Assembly: GCA_946811695.1 (NCBI GenBank)
Contig: OX328130.1
Span: forward strand, 74,365,353-74,429,352
Direction: 5' to 3'
Length of the DNA stretch: 64,000 bases
Source: Gonocerus acuteangulatus
Lineage: Eukaryota; Arthropoda; Insecta; Hemiptera; Coreidae
Shown: positions 1 through 14,109 of the stretch, one piece after another
Numbering within the stretch: the stretch's first letter is position 1
Layout: each line of letters begins with the position of its first letter
Position numbers and translations under genes: made by a program
Notes under the pieces: generated by a model
What the model was told of the DNA's origin: nothing
Databases searched by the model: none
What the model saw: the letters and a program-made list of their open reading frames with translations, nothing else

Positions 1-3000
1 TCGTTATAATTCAGTGAATCTAACAAGACCTACGTACTTTACTAGCAAATATCATTAGGAAGCTGCAATTCAAATCCGTCGAAAATCGTTATAATTCAGT
101 GAATCTAACAAGACCTACGTACTTTACTAGCAAATATCATTAGGAAGCTGCAATTCAGTGAATCTAACAAGACCTACGTACTTTACTAGCAAATATCATT
201 AGGAAGCTGCAATTCAAATCCGTCGAAAATCGTTATAATTCAGTGAATCTAACAAGACCTACGTACTTTACTAGCAAATATCATTAGGAAGCTGCAATTC
301 AGTGAATCTAACAAGACCTACGTACTTTACTAGCAAATATCATTAGGAAGCTGCAATTCAAATCCGTCGAAAATCGTTATAATTCAGTGAATCTAACAAG
401 ACCTACGTACTTTACTAGCAAATATCATTAGGAAGCTGCAATTCAAATCCGTCGAAAATCGTTATAATTCAGTGAATCTAACAAGACCTACGTACTTTAC
501 TAGCAAATATCATTAGGAAGCTGCCATTCAAATCCGTCGAAAATCGTTATAATTCAGTGAATCTAACAAGACCTACGTACTTTACTAGCAAATATCATTA
601 GGAAGCTGCAATTCAGTGAATCTAACAAGACCTACGTACTTTACTAGCAAATATCATTAGGAAGCTGCAATTCAAATCCGTCGAAAATCGTTATAATTCA
701 GTGAATCTAACAAGACCTACGTACTTTACTAGCAAATATCATTAGGAAGCTGCAATTCAGTGAATCTAACAAGACCTACGTACTTTACTAGCAAATATCA
801 TTAGGAAGCTGCAATTCAAATCCGTCGAAAATCGTTATAATTCAGTGAATCTAACAAGACCTACGTACTTTACTAGCAAATATCATTAGGAAGCTGCAAT
901 TCAAATCCGTCGAAAATCGTTATAATTCAGTGAATCTAACAAGACCTACGTACTTTACTAGCAAATATCATTAGGAAGCTGCAATTCAAATCCGTCGAAA
1001 ATCGTTATAATTCAGTGAATCTAACAAGACCTACGTACTTTACTAGCAAATATCATTAGGAAGCTGCAATTCAAATCCGTCGAAAATCGTTATAATTCAG
1101 TGAATCTAACAAGACCTACGTACTTTACTAGCAAATATCATTAGGAAGCTGCAATTCAAATCCGTCGAAAATCGTTATAATTCAGTGAATCTAACAAGAC
1201 CTACGTACTTTACTAGCAAATATCATTAGGAAGCTGCAATTCAAATCCGTCGAAAATCGTTATAATTCAGTGAATCTAACAAGACCTACGTACTTTACTA
1301 GCAAATATCATTAGGAAGCTGCAATTCAAATCCGTCGAAAATCGTTATAATTCAGTGAATCTAACAAGACCTACGTACTTTACTAGCAAATATCATTAGG
1401 AAGCTGCAATTCAAATCCGTCGAAAATCGTTATAATTCAGTGAATCTAACAAGACCTACGTACTTTACTAGCAAATATCATTAGGAAGCTGCAATTCAAA
1501 TCCGTCGAAAATCGTTATAATTCAGTGAATCTAACAAGACCTACGTACTTTACTAGCAAATATCATTAGGAAGCTGCAATTCAAATCCGTCGAAAATCGT
1601 TATAATTCAGTGAATCTAACAAGACCTACGTACTTTACTAGCAAATATCATTAGGAAGCTGCAATTCAAATCCGTCGAAAATCGTTATAATTCAGTGAAT
1701 CTAACAAGACCTACGTACTTTACTAGCAAATATCATTAGGAAGCTGCAATTCAAATCCGTCGAAAATCGTTATAATTCAGTGAATCTAACAAGACCTACG
1801 TACTTTACTAGCAAATATCATTAGGAAGCTGCAATTCAAATCCGTCGAAAATCGTTATAATTCAGTGAATCTAACAAGACCTACGTACTTTACTAGCAAA
1901 TATCATTAGGAAGCTGCAATTCAAATCCGTCGAAAATCGTTATAATTCAGTGAATCTAACAAGACCTACGTACTTTACTAGCAAATATCATTAGGAAGCT
2001 GCAATTCAAATCCGTCGAAAATCGTTATAATTCAGTGAATCTAACAAGACCTACGTACTTTACTAGCAAATATCATTAGGAAGCTGCAATTCAAATCCGT
2101 CGAAAATCGTTATAATTCAGTGAATCTAACAAGACCTACGTACTTTACTAGCAAATATCATTAGGAAGCTGCAATTCAAATCCGTCGAAAATCGTTATAA
2201 TTCAGTGAATCTAACAAGACCTACGTACTTTACTAGCAAATATCATTAGGAAGCTGCAATTCAAATCCGTCGAAAATCGTTATAATTCAGTGAATCTAAC
2301 AAGACCTACGTACTTTACTAGCAAATATCATTAGGAAGCTGCAATTCAAATCCGTCGAAAATCGTTATAATTCAGTGAATCTAACAAGACCTACGTACTT
2401 TACTAGCAAATATCATTAGGAAGCTGCAATTCAAATCCGTCGAAAATCGTTATAATTCAGTGAATCTAACAAGACCTACGTACTTTACTAGCAAATATCA
2501 TTAGGAAGCTGCAATTCAAATCCGTCGAAAATCGTTATAATTCAGTGAATCTAACAAGACCTACGTACTTTACTAGCAAATATCATTAGGAAGCTGCAAT
2601 TCAAATCCGTCGAAAATCGTTATAATTCAGTGAATCTAACAAGACCTACGTACTTTACTAGCAAATATCATTAGGAAGCTGCAATTCAAATCCGTCGAAA
2701 ATCGTTATAATTCAGTGAATCTAACAAGACCTACGTACTTTACTAGCAAATATCATTAGGAAGCTGCAATTCAAATCCGTCGAAAATCGTTATAATTCAG
2801 TGAATCTAACAAGACCTACGTACTTTACTAGCAAATATCATTAGGAAGCTGCAATTCAAATCCGTCGAAAATCGTTATAATTCAATGAATCTAACAAGAC
2901 CTACGTACTTTACTAGCAAATATCATTAGGAAGCTGCAATTCAAATCCGTCGAAAATCGTTATAATTCAGTGAATCTAACAAGACCTACGTACTTTACTA

Positions 3001-6000
3001 GCAAATATCATTAGGAAGCTGCAATTCAAATCCGTCGAAAATCGTTATAATTCAGTGAATCTAACAAGACCTACGTACTTTACTAGCAAATATCATTAGG
3101 AAGCTGCAATTCAGTGAATCTAACAAGACCTACGTACTTTACTAGCAAATATCATTAGGAAGCTGCAATTCAAATCCGTCGAAAATCGTTATAATTCAAT
3201 AAATCTAACAAGACCTACGTACTTTACTAGCAAATATCATTAGGAAGCTGCAATTCAAATCCGTCGAAAATCGTTATAATTCAGTGAATCTAACAAGACC
3301 TACGTACTTTACTAGCAAATATCATTAGGAAGCTGCAATTCAAATCCGTCGAAAATCGTTATAATTCAGTGAATCTAACAAGACCTACGTACTTTACTAG
3401 CAAATATCATTAGGAAGCTGCAATTCAAATCCGTCGAAAATCGTTATAATTCAGTGAATCTAACAAGACCTACGTACTTTACTAGCAAATATCATTAGGA
3501 AGCTGCAATTCAAATCCGTCGAAAATCGTTATAATTCAGTGAATCTAACAAGACCTACGTACTTTACTAGCAAATATCATTAGGAAGCTGCAATTCAAAT
3601 CCGTCGAAAATCGTTATAATTCAGTGAATCTAACAAGACCTACGTACTTTACTAGCAAATATCATTAGGAAGCTGCAATTCAAATCCGTCGAAAATCGTT
3701 ATAATTCAATGAATCTAACAAGACCTACGTACTTTACTAGCAAATATCGTTAGGAAGCTGCAATTCAAATCCGTCGAAAATCGTTATAATTCAGTGAATC
3801 TAACAAGACCTACGTACTTTACTAGCAAATATCATTAGGAAGCTGCAATTCAAATCCGTCGAAAATCGTTATAATTCAGTGAATCTAACAAGACCTACGT
3901 ACTTTACTAGCAAATATCATTAGGAAGCTGCAATTCAAATCCGTCGAAAATCGTTATAATTCAGTGAATCTAACAAGACCTACGTACTTTACTAGCAAAT
4001 ATCATTAGGAAGCTGCAATTCAGTGAATCTAACAAGACCTACGTACTTTACTAGCAAATATCATTAGGAAGCTGCAATTCAAATCCGTCGAAAATCGTTA
4101 TAATTCAGTGAATCTAACAAGACCTACGTACTTTACTAGCAAATATCATTAGGAAGCTGCAATTCAAATCCGTCGAAAATCGTTATAATTCAATGAATCT
4201 AACAAGACCTACGTACTTTACTAGCAAATATCGTTAGGAAGCTGCAATTCAAATCCGTCGAAAATCGTTATAATTCAGTGAATCTAACAAGACCTACGTA
4301 CTTTACTAGCAAATATCATTAGGAAGCTGCAATTCAAATCCGTCGAAAATCGTTATAATTCAGTGAATCTAACAAGACCTACGTACTTTACTAGCAAATA
4401 TCATTAGGAAGCTGCAATTCAAATCCGTCGAAAATCGTTATAATTCAGTGAATCTAACAAGACCTACGTACTTTACTAGCAAATATCATTAGGAAGCTGC
4501 AATTCAGTGAATCTAACAAGACCTACGTACTTTACTAGCAAATATCATTAGGAAGCTGCAATTCAAATCCGTCGAAAATCGTTATAATTCAGTGAATCTA
4601 ACAAGACCTACGTACTTTACTAGCAAATATCATTAGGAAGCTGCAATTCAAATCCGTCGAAAATCGTTATAATTCAGTGAATCTAACAAGACCTACGTAC
4701 TTTACTAGCAAATATCATTAGGAAGCTGCAATTCAAATCCGTCGAAAATCGTTATAATTCAGTGAATCTAACAAGACCTACGTACTTTACTAGCAAATAT
4801 CATTAGGAAGCTGCAATTCAGTGAATCTAACAAGACCTACGTACTTTACTAGCAAATATCATTAGGAAGCTGCAATTCAAATCCGTCGAAAATCGTTATA
4901 ATTCAGTGAATCTAACAAGACCTACGTACTTTACTAGCAAATATCATTAGGAAGCTGCAATTCAAATCCGTCGAAAATCGTTATAATTCAATGAATCTAA
5001 CAAGACCTACGTACTTTACTAGCAAATATCGTTAGGAAGCTGCAATTCAAATCCGTCGAAAATCGTTATAATTCAGTGAATCTAACAAGACCTACGTACT
5101 TTACTAGCAAATATCATTAGGAAGCTGCAATTCAAATCCGTCGAAAATCGTTATAATTCAGTGAATCTAACAAGACCTACGTACTTTACTAGCAAATATC
5201 ATTAGGAAGCTGCAATTCAAATCCGTCGAAAATCGTTATAATTCAGTGAATCTAACAAGACCTACGTACTTTACTAGCAAATATCATTAGGAAGCTGCAA
5301 TTCAGTGAATCTAACAAGACCTACGTACTTTACTAGCAAATATCATTAGGAAGCTGCAATTAAATCCGTCGAAAATCGTTATAATTCAGTGAATCTAACA
5401 AGACCTACGTACTTTACTAGCAAATATCATTAGGAAGCTGCAATTCAAATCCGTCGAAAATCGTTATAATTCAGTGAATCTAACAAGACCTACGTACTTT
5501 ACTAGCAAATATCATTAGGAAGCTGCAATTCAAATCCGTCGAAAATCGTTATAATTCAGTGAATCTAACAAGACCTACGTACTTTACTAGCAAATATCAT
5601 TAGGAAGCTGCAATTCAAATCCGTCGAAAATCGTTATAATTCAGTGAATCTAACAAGACCTACGTACTTTACTAGCAAATATCATTAGGAAGCTGCAATT
5701 CAAATCCGTCGAAAATCGTTATAATTCAGTGAATCTAACAAGACCTACGTACTTTACTAGCAAATATCATTAGGAAGCTGCAATTCAGTGAATCTAACAA
5801 GACCTACGTACTTTACTAGCAAATATCATTAGGAAGCTGCAATTCAAATCCGTCGAAAATCGTTATAATTCAGTGAATCTAACAAGACCTACGTACTTTA
5901 CTAGCAAATATCATTAGGAAGCTGCAATTCAAATCCGTCGAAAATCGTTATAATTCAGTGAATCTAACAAGACCTACGTACTTTACTAGCAAATATCATT

Positions 6001-9000
6001 AGGAAGCTGCAATTCAAATCCGTCGAAAATCGTTATAATTCAGTGAATCTAACAAGACCTACGTACTTTACTAGCAAATATCATTAGGAAGCTGCAATTC
6101 AGTGAATCTAACAAGACCTACGTACTTTACTAGCAAATATCATTAGGAAGCTGCAATTCAAATCCGTCGAAAATCGTTATAATTCAGTGAATCTAACAAG
6201 ACCTACGTACTTTACTAGCAAATATCATTAGGAAGCTGCAATTCAAATCCGTCGAAAATCGTTATAATTCAATGAATCTAACAAGACCTACGTACTTTAC
6301 TAGCAAATATCGTTAGGAAGCTGCAATTCAAATCCGTCGAAAATCGTTATAATTCAGTGAATCTAACAAGACCTACGTACTTTACTAGCAAATATCATTA
6401 GGAAGCTGCAATTCAAATCCGTCGAAAATCGTTATAATTCAGTGAATCTAACAAGACCTACGTACTTTACTAGCAAATATCATTAGGAAGCTGCAATTCA
6501 AATCCGTCGAAAATCGTTATAATTCAGTGAATCTAACAAGACCTACGTACTTTACTAGCAAATATCATTAGGAAGCTGCAATTCAAATCCGTCGAAAATC
6601 GTTATAATTCAGTGAATCTAACAAGACCTACGTACTTTACTAGCAAATATCATTAGGAAGCTGCAATTCAGTGAATCTAACAAGACCTACGTACTTTACT
6701 AGCAAATATCATTAGGAAGCTGCAATTCAAATCCGTCGAAAATCGTTATAATTCAATGAATCTAACAAGACCTACGTACTTTACTAGCAAATATCATTAG
6801 GAAGCTGCAATTCAAATCCGTCGAAAATCGTTATAATTCAGTGAATCTAACAAGACCTACGTACTTTACTAGCAAATATCATTAGGAAGCTGCAATTCAA
6901 ATCCGTCGAAAATCGTTATAATTCAGTGAATCTAACAAGACCTACGTACTTTACTAGCAAATATCATTAGGAAGCTGCAATTCAAATCCGTCGAAAATCG
7001 TTATAATTCAGTGAATCTAACAAGGCCTACGTACTTTACTAGCAAATATCGTTAGGAAGCTGCAATTCAAATCCGTCGAAAATCGTTATAATTCAGTGAA
7101 TCTAACAAGGCCTACGTACTTTACTAGCAAATATCGTTAGGAAGCTGCAATTCAAATCCGTCGAAAATCGTTATAATTCAGTGAATCTAACAAGACCTAC
7201 GTACTTTACTAGCAAATATCATTAGGAAGCTGCAATTCAAATCCGTCGAATATCGTTATAATTCAGTGAATCTAACAAGACCTACGTACTTTACTAGCAA
7301 ATATCATTAGGAAGCTGCAATTCAAATCCGTCGAAAATCGTTATAATTCAGTGAATCTAACAAGACCTACGTACTTTACTAGCAAATATCATTAGGAAGC
7401 TGCAATTCAAATCCGTCGAAAATCGTTATAATTCAGTGAATCTAACAAGACCTACGTACTTTACTAGCAAATATCATTAGGAAGCTGCAATTCAAATCCG
7501 TCGAAAATCGTTATAATTCAGTGAATCTAACAAGACCTACGTACTTTACTAGCAAATATCGTTAGGAAGCTGCAATTCAAATCCGTCGAAAATCGTTATA
7601 ATTCAGTGAATCTAACAAGGCCTACGTACTTTACTAGCAAATATCGTTAGGAAGCTGCAATTCAAATCCGTCGAAAATCGTTATAATTCAGTGAATCTAA
7701 CAAGACCTACGTACTTTACTAGCAAATATCATTAGGAAGCTGCAATTCAAATCCGTCGAAAATCGTTATAATTCAGTGAATCTAACAAGACCTACGTACT
7801 TTACTAGCAAATATCATTAGGAAGCTGCAATTCAAATCCGTCGAAAATCGTTATAATTCAGTGAATCTAACAAGACCTACGTACTTTACTAGCAAATATC
7901 ATTAGGAAGCTGCAATTCAAATCCGTCGAAAATCGTTATAATTCAGTGAATCTAACAAGACCTACGTACTTTACTAGCAAATATCATTAGGAAGCTGCAA
8001 TTCAAATCCGTCGAAAATCGTTATAATTCAGTGAATCTAACAAGACCTACGTACTTTACTAGCAAATATCATTAGGAAGCTGCAATTCAAATCCGTCGAA
8101 AATCGTTATAATTCAGTGAATCTAACAAGACCTACGTACTTTACTAGCAAATATCATTAGGAAGCTGCAATTCAAATCCGTCGAAAATCGTTATAATTCA
8201 GTGAATCTAACAAGACCTACGTACTTTACTAGCAAATATCATTAGGAAGCTGCAATTCAAATCCGTCGAAAATCGTTATAATTCAGTGAATCTAACAAGA
8301 CCTACGTACTTTACTAGCAAATATCATTAGGAAGCTGCAATTCAAATCCGTCGAAAATCGTTATAATTCAGTGAATCTAACAAGACCTACGTACTTTACT
8401 AGCAAATATCATTAGGAAGCTGCAATTCAAATCCGTCGAAAATCGTTATAATTCAGTGAATCTAACAAGACCTACGTACTTTACTAGCAAATATCATTAG
8501 GAAGCTGCAATTCAAATCCGTCGAAAATCGTTATAATTCAGTGAATCTAACAAGACCTACGTACTTTACTAGCAAATATCATTAGGAAGCTGCAATTCAA
8601 ATCCGTCGAAAATCGTTATAATTCAGTGAATCTAACAAGACCTACGTACTTTACTAGCAAATATCATTAGGAAGCTGCAATTCAAATCCGTCGAAAATCG
8701 TTATAATTCAGTGAATCTAACAAGACCTACGTACTTTACTAGCAAATATCATTAGGAAGCTGCAATTCAAATCCGTCGAAAATCGTTATAATTCAGTGAA
8801 TCTAACAAGACCTACGTACTTTACTAGCAAATATCATTAGGAAGCTGCAATTCAAATCCGTCGAAAATCGTTATAATTCAGTGAATCTAACAAGACCTAC
8901 GTACTTTACTAGCAAATATCATTAGGAAGCTGCAATTCAAATCCGTCGAAAATCGTTATAATTCAGTGAATCTAACAAGACCTACGTACTTTACTAGCAA

Positions 9001-12000
9001 ATATCATTAGGAAGCTGCAATTCAAATCCGTCGAAAATCGTTATAATTCAGTGAATCTAACAAGACCTACGTACTTTACTAGCAAATATCATTAGGAAGC
9101 TGCAATTCAAATCCGTCGAAAATCGTTATAATTCAGTGAATCTAACAAGACCTACGTACTTTACTAGCAAATATCATTAGGAAGCTGCAATTCAAATCCG
9201 TCGAAAATCGTTATAATTCAGTGAATCTAACAAGACCTACGTACTTTACTAGCAAATATCATTAGGAAGCTGCAATTCAAATCCGTCGAAAATCGTTATA
9301 ATTCAGTGAATCTAACAAGACCTACGTACTTTACTAGCAAATATCATTAGGAAGCTGCAATTCAAATCCGTCGAAAATCGTTATAATTCAGTGAATCTAA
9401 CAAGACCTACGTACTTTACTAGCAAATATCATTAGGAAGCTGCAATTCAAATCCGTCGAAAATCGTTATAATTCAGTGAATCTAACAAGACCTACGTACT
9501 TTACTAGCAAATATCATTAGGAAGCTGCAATTCAAATCCGTCGAAAATCGTTATAATTCAGTGAATCTAACAAGACCTACGTACTTTACTAGCAAATATC
9601 ATTAGGAAGCTGCAATTCAAATCCGTCGAAAATCGTTATAATTCAGTGAATCTAACAAGACCTACGTACTTTACTAGCAAATATCATTAGGAAGCTGCAA
9701 TTCAAATCCGTCGAAAATCGTTATAATTCAGTGAATCTAACAAGACCTACGTACTTTACTAGCAAATATCATTAGGAAGCTGCAATTCAAATCCGTCGAA
9801 AATCGTTATAATTCAGTGAATCTAACAAGACCTACGTACTTTACTAGCAAATATCATTAGGAAGCTGCAATTCAAATCCGTCGAAAATCGTTATAATTCA
9901 GTGAATCTAACAAGACCTACGTACTTTACTAGCAAATATCATTAGGAAGCTGCAATTCAAATCCGTCGAAAATCGTTATAATTCAGTGAATCTAACAAGA
10001 CCTACGTACTTTACTAGCAAATATCATTAGGAAGCTGCAATTCAAATCCGTCGAAAATCGTTATAATTCAGTGAATCTAACAAGACCTACGTACTTTACT
10101 AGCAAATATCATTAGGAAGCTGCAATTCAAATCCGTCGAAAATCGTTATAATTCAATGAATCTAACAAGACCTACGTACTTTACTAGCAAATATCATTAG
10201 GAAGCTGCAATTCAAATCCGTCGAAAATCGTTATAATTCAGTGAATCTAACAAGACCTACGTACTTTACTAGCAAATATCATTAGGAAGCTGCAATTCAA
10301 ATCCGTCGAAAATCGTTATAATTCAGTGAATCTAACAAGACCTACGTACTTTACTAGCAAATATCATTAGGAAGCTGCAATTCAGTGAATCTAACAAGAC
10401 CTACGTACTTTACTAGCAAATATCATTAGGAAGCTGCAATTCAAATCCGTCGAAAATCGTTATAATTCAATGAATCTAACAAGACCTACGTACTTTACTA
10501 GCAAATATCATTAGGAAGCTGCAATTCAAATCCGTCGAAAATCGTTATAATTCAGTGAATCTAACAAGACCTACGTACTTTACTAGCAAATATCATTAGG
10601 AAGCTGCAATTCAAATCCGTCGAAAATCGTTATAATTCAGTGAATCTAACAAGACCTACGTACTTTACTAGCAAATATCATTAGGAAGCTGCAATTCAAA
10701 TCCGTCGAAAATCGTTATAATTCAGTGAATCTAACAAGACCTACGTACTTTACTAGCAAATATCATTAGGAAGCTGCAATTCAAATCCGTCGAAAATCGT
10801 TATAATTCAGTGAATCTAACAAGACCTACGTACTTTACTAGCAAATATCATTAGGAAGCTGCAATTCAAATCCGTCGAAAATCGTTATAATTCAGTGAAT
10901 CTAACAAGACCTACGTACTTTACTAGCAAATATCATTAGGAAGCTGCAATTCAAATCCGTCGAAAATCGTTATAATTCAATGAATCTAACAAGACCTACG
11001 TACTTTACTAGCAAATATCGTTAGGAAGCTGCAATTCAAATCCGTCGAAAATCGTTATAATTCAGTGAATCTAACAAGACCTACGTACTTTACTAGCAAA
11101 TATCATTAGGAAGCTGCAATTCAAATCCGTCGAAAATCGTTATAATTCAGTGAATCTAACAAGACCTACGTACTTTACTAGCAAATATCATTAGGAAGCT
11201 GCAATTCAAATCCGTCGAAAATCGTTATAATTCAGTGAATCTAACAAGACCTACGTACTTTACTAGCAAATATCATTAGGAAGCTGCAATTCAGTGAATC
11301 TAACAAGACCTACGTACTTTACTAGCAAATATCATTAGGAAGCTGCAATTCAAATCCGTCGAAAATCGTTATAATTCAGTGAATCTAACAAGACCTACGT
11401 ACTTTACTAGCAAATATCATTAGGAAGCTGCAATTCAAATCCGTCGAAAATCGTTATAATTCAATGAATCTAACAAGACCTACGTACTTTACTAGCAAAT
11501 ATCGTTAGGAAGCTGCAATTCAAATCCGTCGAAAATCGTTATAATTCAGTGAATCTAACAAGACCTACGTACTTTACTAGCAAATATCATTAGGAAGCTG
11601 CAATTCAAATCCGTCGAAAATCGTTATAATTCAGTGAATCTAACAAGACCTACGTACTTTACTAGCAAATATCATTAGGAAGCTGCAATTCAAATCCGTC
11701 GAAAATCGTTATAATTCAGTGAATCTAACAAGACCTACGTACTTTACTAGCAAATATCATTAGGAAGCTGCAATTCAGTGAATCTAACAAGACCTACGTA
11801 CTTTACTAGCAAATATCATTAGGAAGCTGCAATTCAAATCCGTCGAAAATCGTTATAATTCAGTGAATCTAACAAGACCTACGTACTTTACTAGCAAATA
11901 TCATTAGGAAGCTGCAATTCAAATCCGTCGAAAATCGTTATAATTCAGTGAATCTAACAAGACCTACGTACTTTACTAGCAAATATCATTAGGAAGCTGC

Positions 12001-12845
12001 AATTCAAATCCGTCGAAAATCGTTATAATTCAGTGAATCTAACAAGACCTACGTACTTTACTAGCAAATATCATTAGGAAGCTGCAATTCAGTGAATCTA
12101 ACAAGACCTACGTACTTTACTAGCAAATATCATTAGGAAGCTGCAATTCAAATCCGTCGAAAATCGTTATAATTCAGTGAATCTAACAAGACCTACGTAC
12201 TTTACTAGCAAAATATCATTAGGAAGCTGCAATTCAAATCCGTCGAAAATCGTTATAATTCAATGAATCTAACAAGACCTACGTACTTTACTAGCAAATA
12301 TCGTTAGGAAGCTGCAATTCAAATCCGTCGAAAATCGTTATAATTCAGTGAATCTAACAAGACCTACGTACTTTACTAGCAAATATCATTAGGAAGCTGC
12401 AATTCAAATCCGTCGAAAATCGTTATAATTCAGTGAATCTAACAAGACCTACGTACTTTACTAGCAAATATCATTAGGAAGCTGCAATTCAAATCCGTCG
12501 AAAATCGTTATAATTCAGTGAATCTAACAAGACCTACGTACTTTACTAGCAAATATCATTAGGAAGCTGCAATTCAGTGAATCTAACAAGACCTACGTAC
12601 TTTACTAGCAAATATCATTAGGAAGCTGCAATTAAATCCGTCGAAAATCGTTATAATTCAGTGAATCTAACAAGACCTACGTACTTTACTAGCAAATATC
12701 ATTAGGAAGCTGCAATTCAAATCCGTCGAAAATCGTTATAATTCAGTGAATCTAACAAGACCTACGTACTTTACTAGCAAATATCATTAGGAAGCTGCAA
12801 TTCAAATCCGTCGAAAATCGTTATAATTCAGTGAATCTAACAAGA
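1..12845. repeat. Satellite array, 85-bp monomer with 59-bp deletion variant
   Basis: A head-to-tail array fills the first 12.8 kb and is cut by the window start. Successive CAAATCCG landmarks are 85 bp apart (7493, 7578, 7663). A shorter monomer of 59 bp lacks 26 bp lying between two AATTCA direct repeats, as expected of slippage or unequal exchange between short repeats. Monomers are nearly identical. Scattered diagnostic changes are CAGTGAATC to CAATGAATC, ATCATTAGG to ATCGTTAGG and AAGACC to AAGGCC. Short monomers cluster before about 900, at 3100-6720 and at 10370-12600; 900-3100 and 6720-10370 are essentially all long monomers. No open frame crosses it. It is not a CRISPR array: the whole period is repeated and there are no unique spacers. 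Confidence 0.98.
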
Positions 12846-13045
12846 NNNNNNNNNNNNNNNNNNNNNNNNNNNNNNNNNNNNNNNNNNNNNNNNNNNNNNN
12901 NNNNNNNNNNNNNNNNNNNNNNNNNNNNNNNNNNNNNNNNNNNNNNNNNNNNNNNNNNNNNNNNNNNNNNNNNNNNNNNNNNNNNNNNNNNNNNNNNNNN
13001 NNNNNNNNNNNNNNNNNNNNNNNNNNNNNNNNNNNNNNNNNNNNN
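12846..13045. other. Assembly gap (200 N)
   Basis: Exactly 200 undetermined bases inside the satellite. The repeat phase is not kept across the gap: the unit stops at CAAGA and resumes at AGCAAATATC, which needs 16 bp plus multiples of 85, and 200 does not fit. The gap is therefore a placeholder and the real array is probably longer. Confidence 0.97.
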
Positions 13046-13300
13046 AGCAAATATCATTAGGAAGCTGCAATTCAAATTTGAAGAGGATCGAGTGAAAAAT
13101 TAAAGGCACTAGCGCATTGAAAAACATAGTTTTGAGAAAATCTACTTTAAAATTTAATGTACTGAAATGTTCATTTTTATTTTTTTTTATCATAATTTCT
13201 TGCAGTAAAGATTTAAAGCTTTAGTTGAAAAATTGTGGCACATTTAAAATCTGTTCCATCAAATAAACACTCTTGGATATCATTTTTTTTTTTTTAGTAA
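13046..13300. repeat. Array edge and flank homologous to 62930-63395
   Basis: The first 30 bases are the end of a satellite monomer. The sequence then leaves the satellite but stays alignable with 62930-63395. Shared landmarks in order are GCACTAGCGCAT / GCGCTAGCGTAT, GAGAAAATC, CTTTAAAAT, a T-rich run with CATAATTT, TTCAGTTGAAAAAT-like, GGCACATTTAAAA, ACACTTGGATAT-like and TTAGTTAAGGAA-like. The array therefore ends inside a copy of a dispersed element that also contains the monomer sequence. Confidence 0.8.
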
Positions 13301-14097
13301 AGGAAGCATTTAAGCCCATGAAAAAATGGTAAAAAAAGTTACAAGGTTGTATTACCCCTTAATGCTTGTATAGTTTTGATTTAAGAATGAAGTTGGCACG
13401 CTAACAGCCAAATCTGTCTCTAAAACTATTTCAGTAACACTTCAGAGCTAAGGAGTTGTGTTAGTTCAATTAATCGTTATTTTATAATTACAAGTGATAA
13501 TCGAACCTTTTAAAAATCAAAGTGCTGTTTGAGCTTTGCCAATTATTATTAAAACATACAACAGAAAATTTACTTGCAATTAGGGTTGGTAGGCTGGTGA
13601 ACGTTTATTCTGAGTCAGAACACTTACAGGACATAGAACTAAGCAAAAATATCCTATGAAACTGAAAAAAAAAATGTTATATAACAGGAAATGATAATAT
13701 AATATTTATAAACAGGACGAGCCTGAAAGAAATTCGCAATTCTAAAAGTTTTGGGAAAAACGAAGCAAAGGTATGAAGAAATAAGAAAATACAATTCTAA
13801 TATTTGTATTAGATGTAAATTCATACTCTCCATAAATTCCGCTGTTGTAAACAGTGGTGTGGAATTAAGCTAAAAAAAAACAACACGAAATTATGCAGGC
13901 CAAGAGCCGGCCACTAAATAGCATAACGTATAATATTAGCCCACGACTGCTAATAAACAACTTTGCTATTTTTATAAGAAGGGAAAAATATCCCAAATTA
14001 TATTTGGGGTTTCATTGTGGGTGGGAATCTTGGCAAAAGATCATTTGTGGACAAAGATTTGTGATCAATATTGTTGAGCAACGCTTTATATTGTTTT
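13301..14097. other. AT-rich stretch, nothing recognised
   Basis: No frame with protein-like composition, no RNA gene and no terminal repeats were seen. It contains short homopolymer A and T runs only. Confidence 0.6.
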
Positions 14098-14109
14098 ACA
14101 TTCTTGTTC

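Noticed and set aside
1..12845. CRISPR-like regular repeat
   Set aside because: The complete 85-bp period is repeated with no unique spacers, and the context is a eukaryotic genome.
12802..13193. Open frames across the 200-N gap
   Set aside because: They consist mostly of undetermined residues and satellite sequence.
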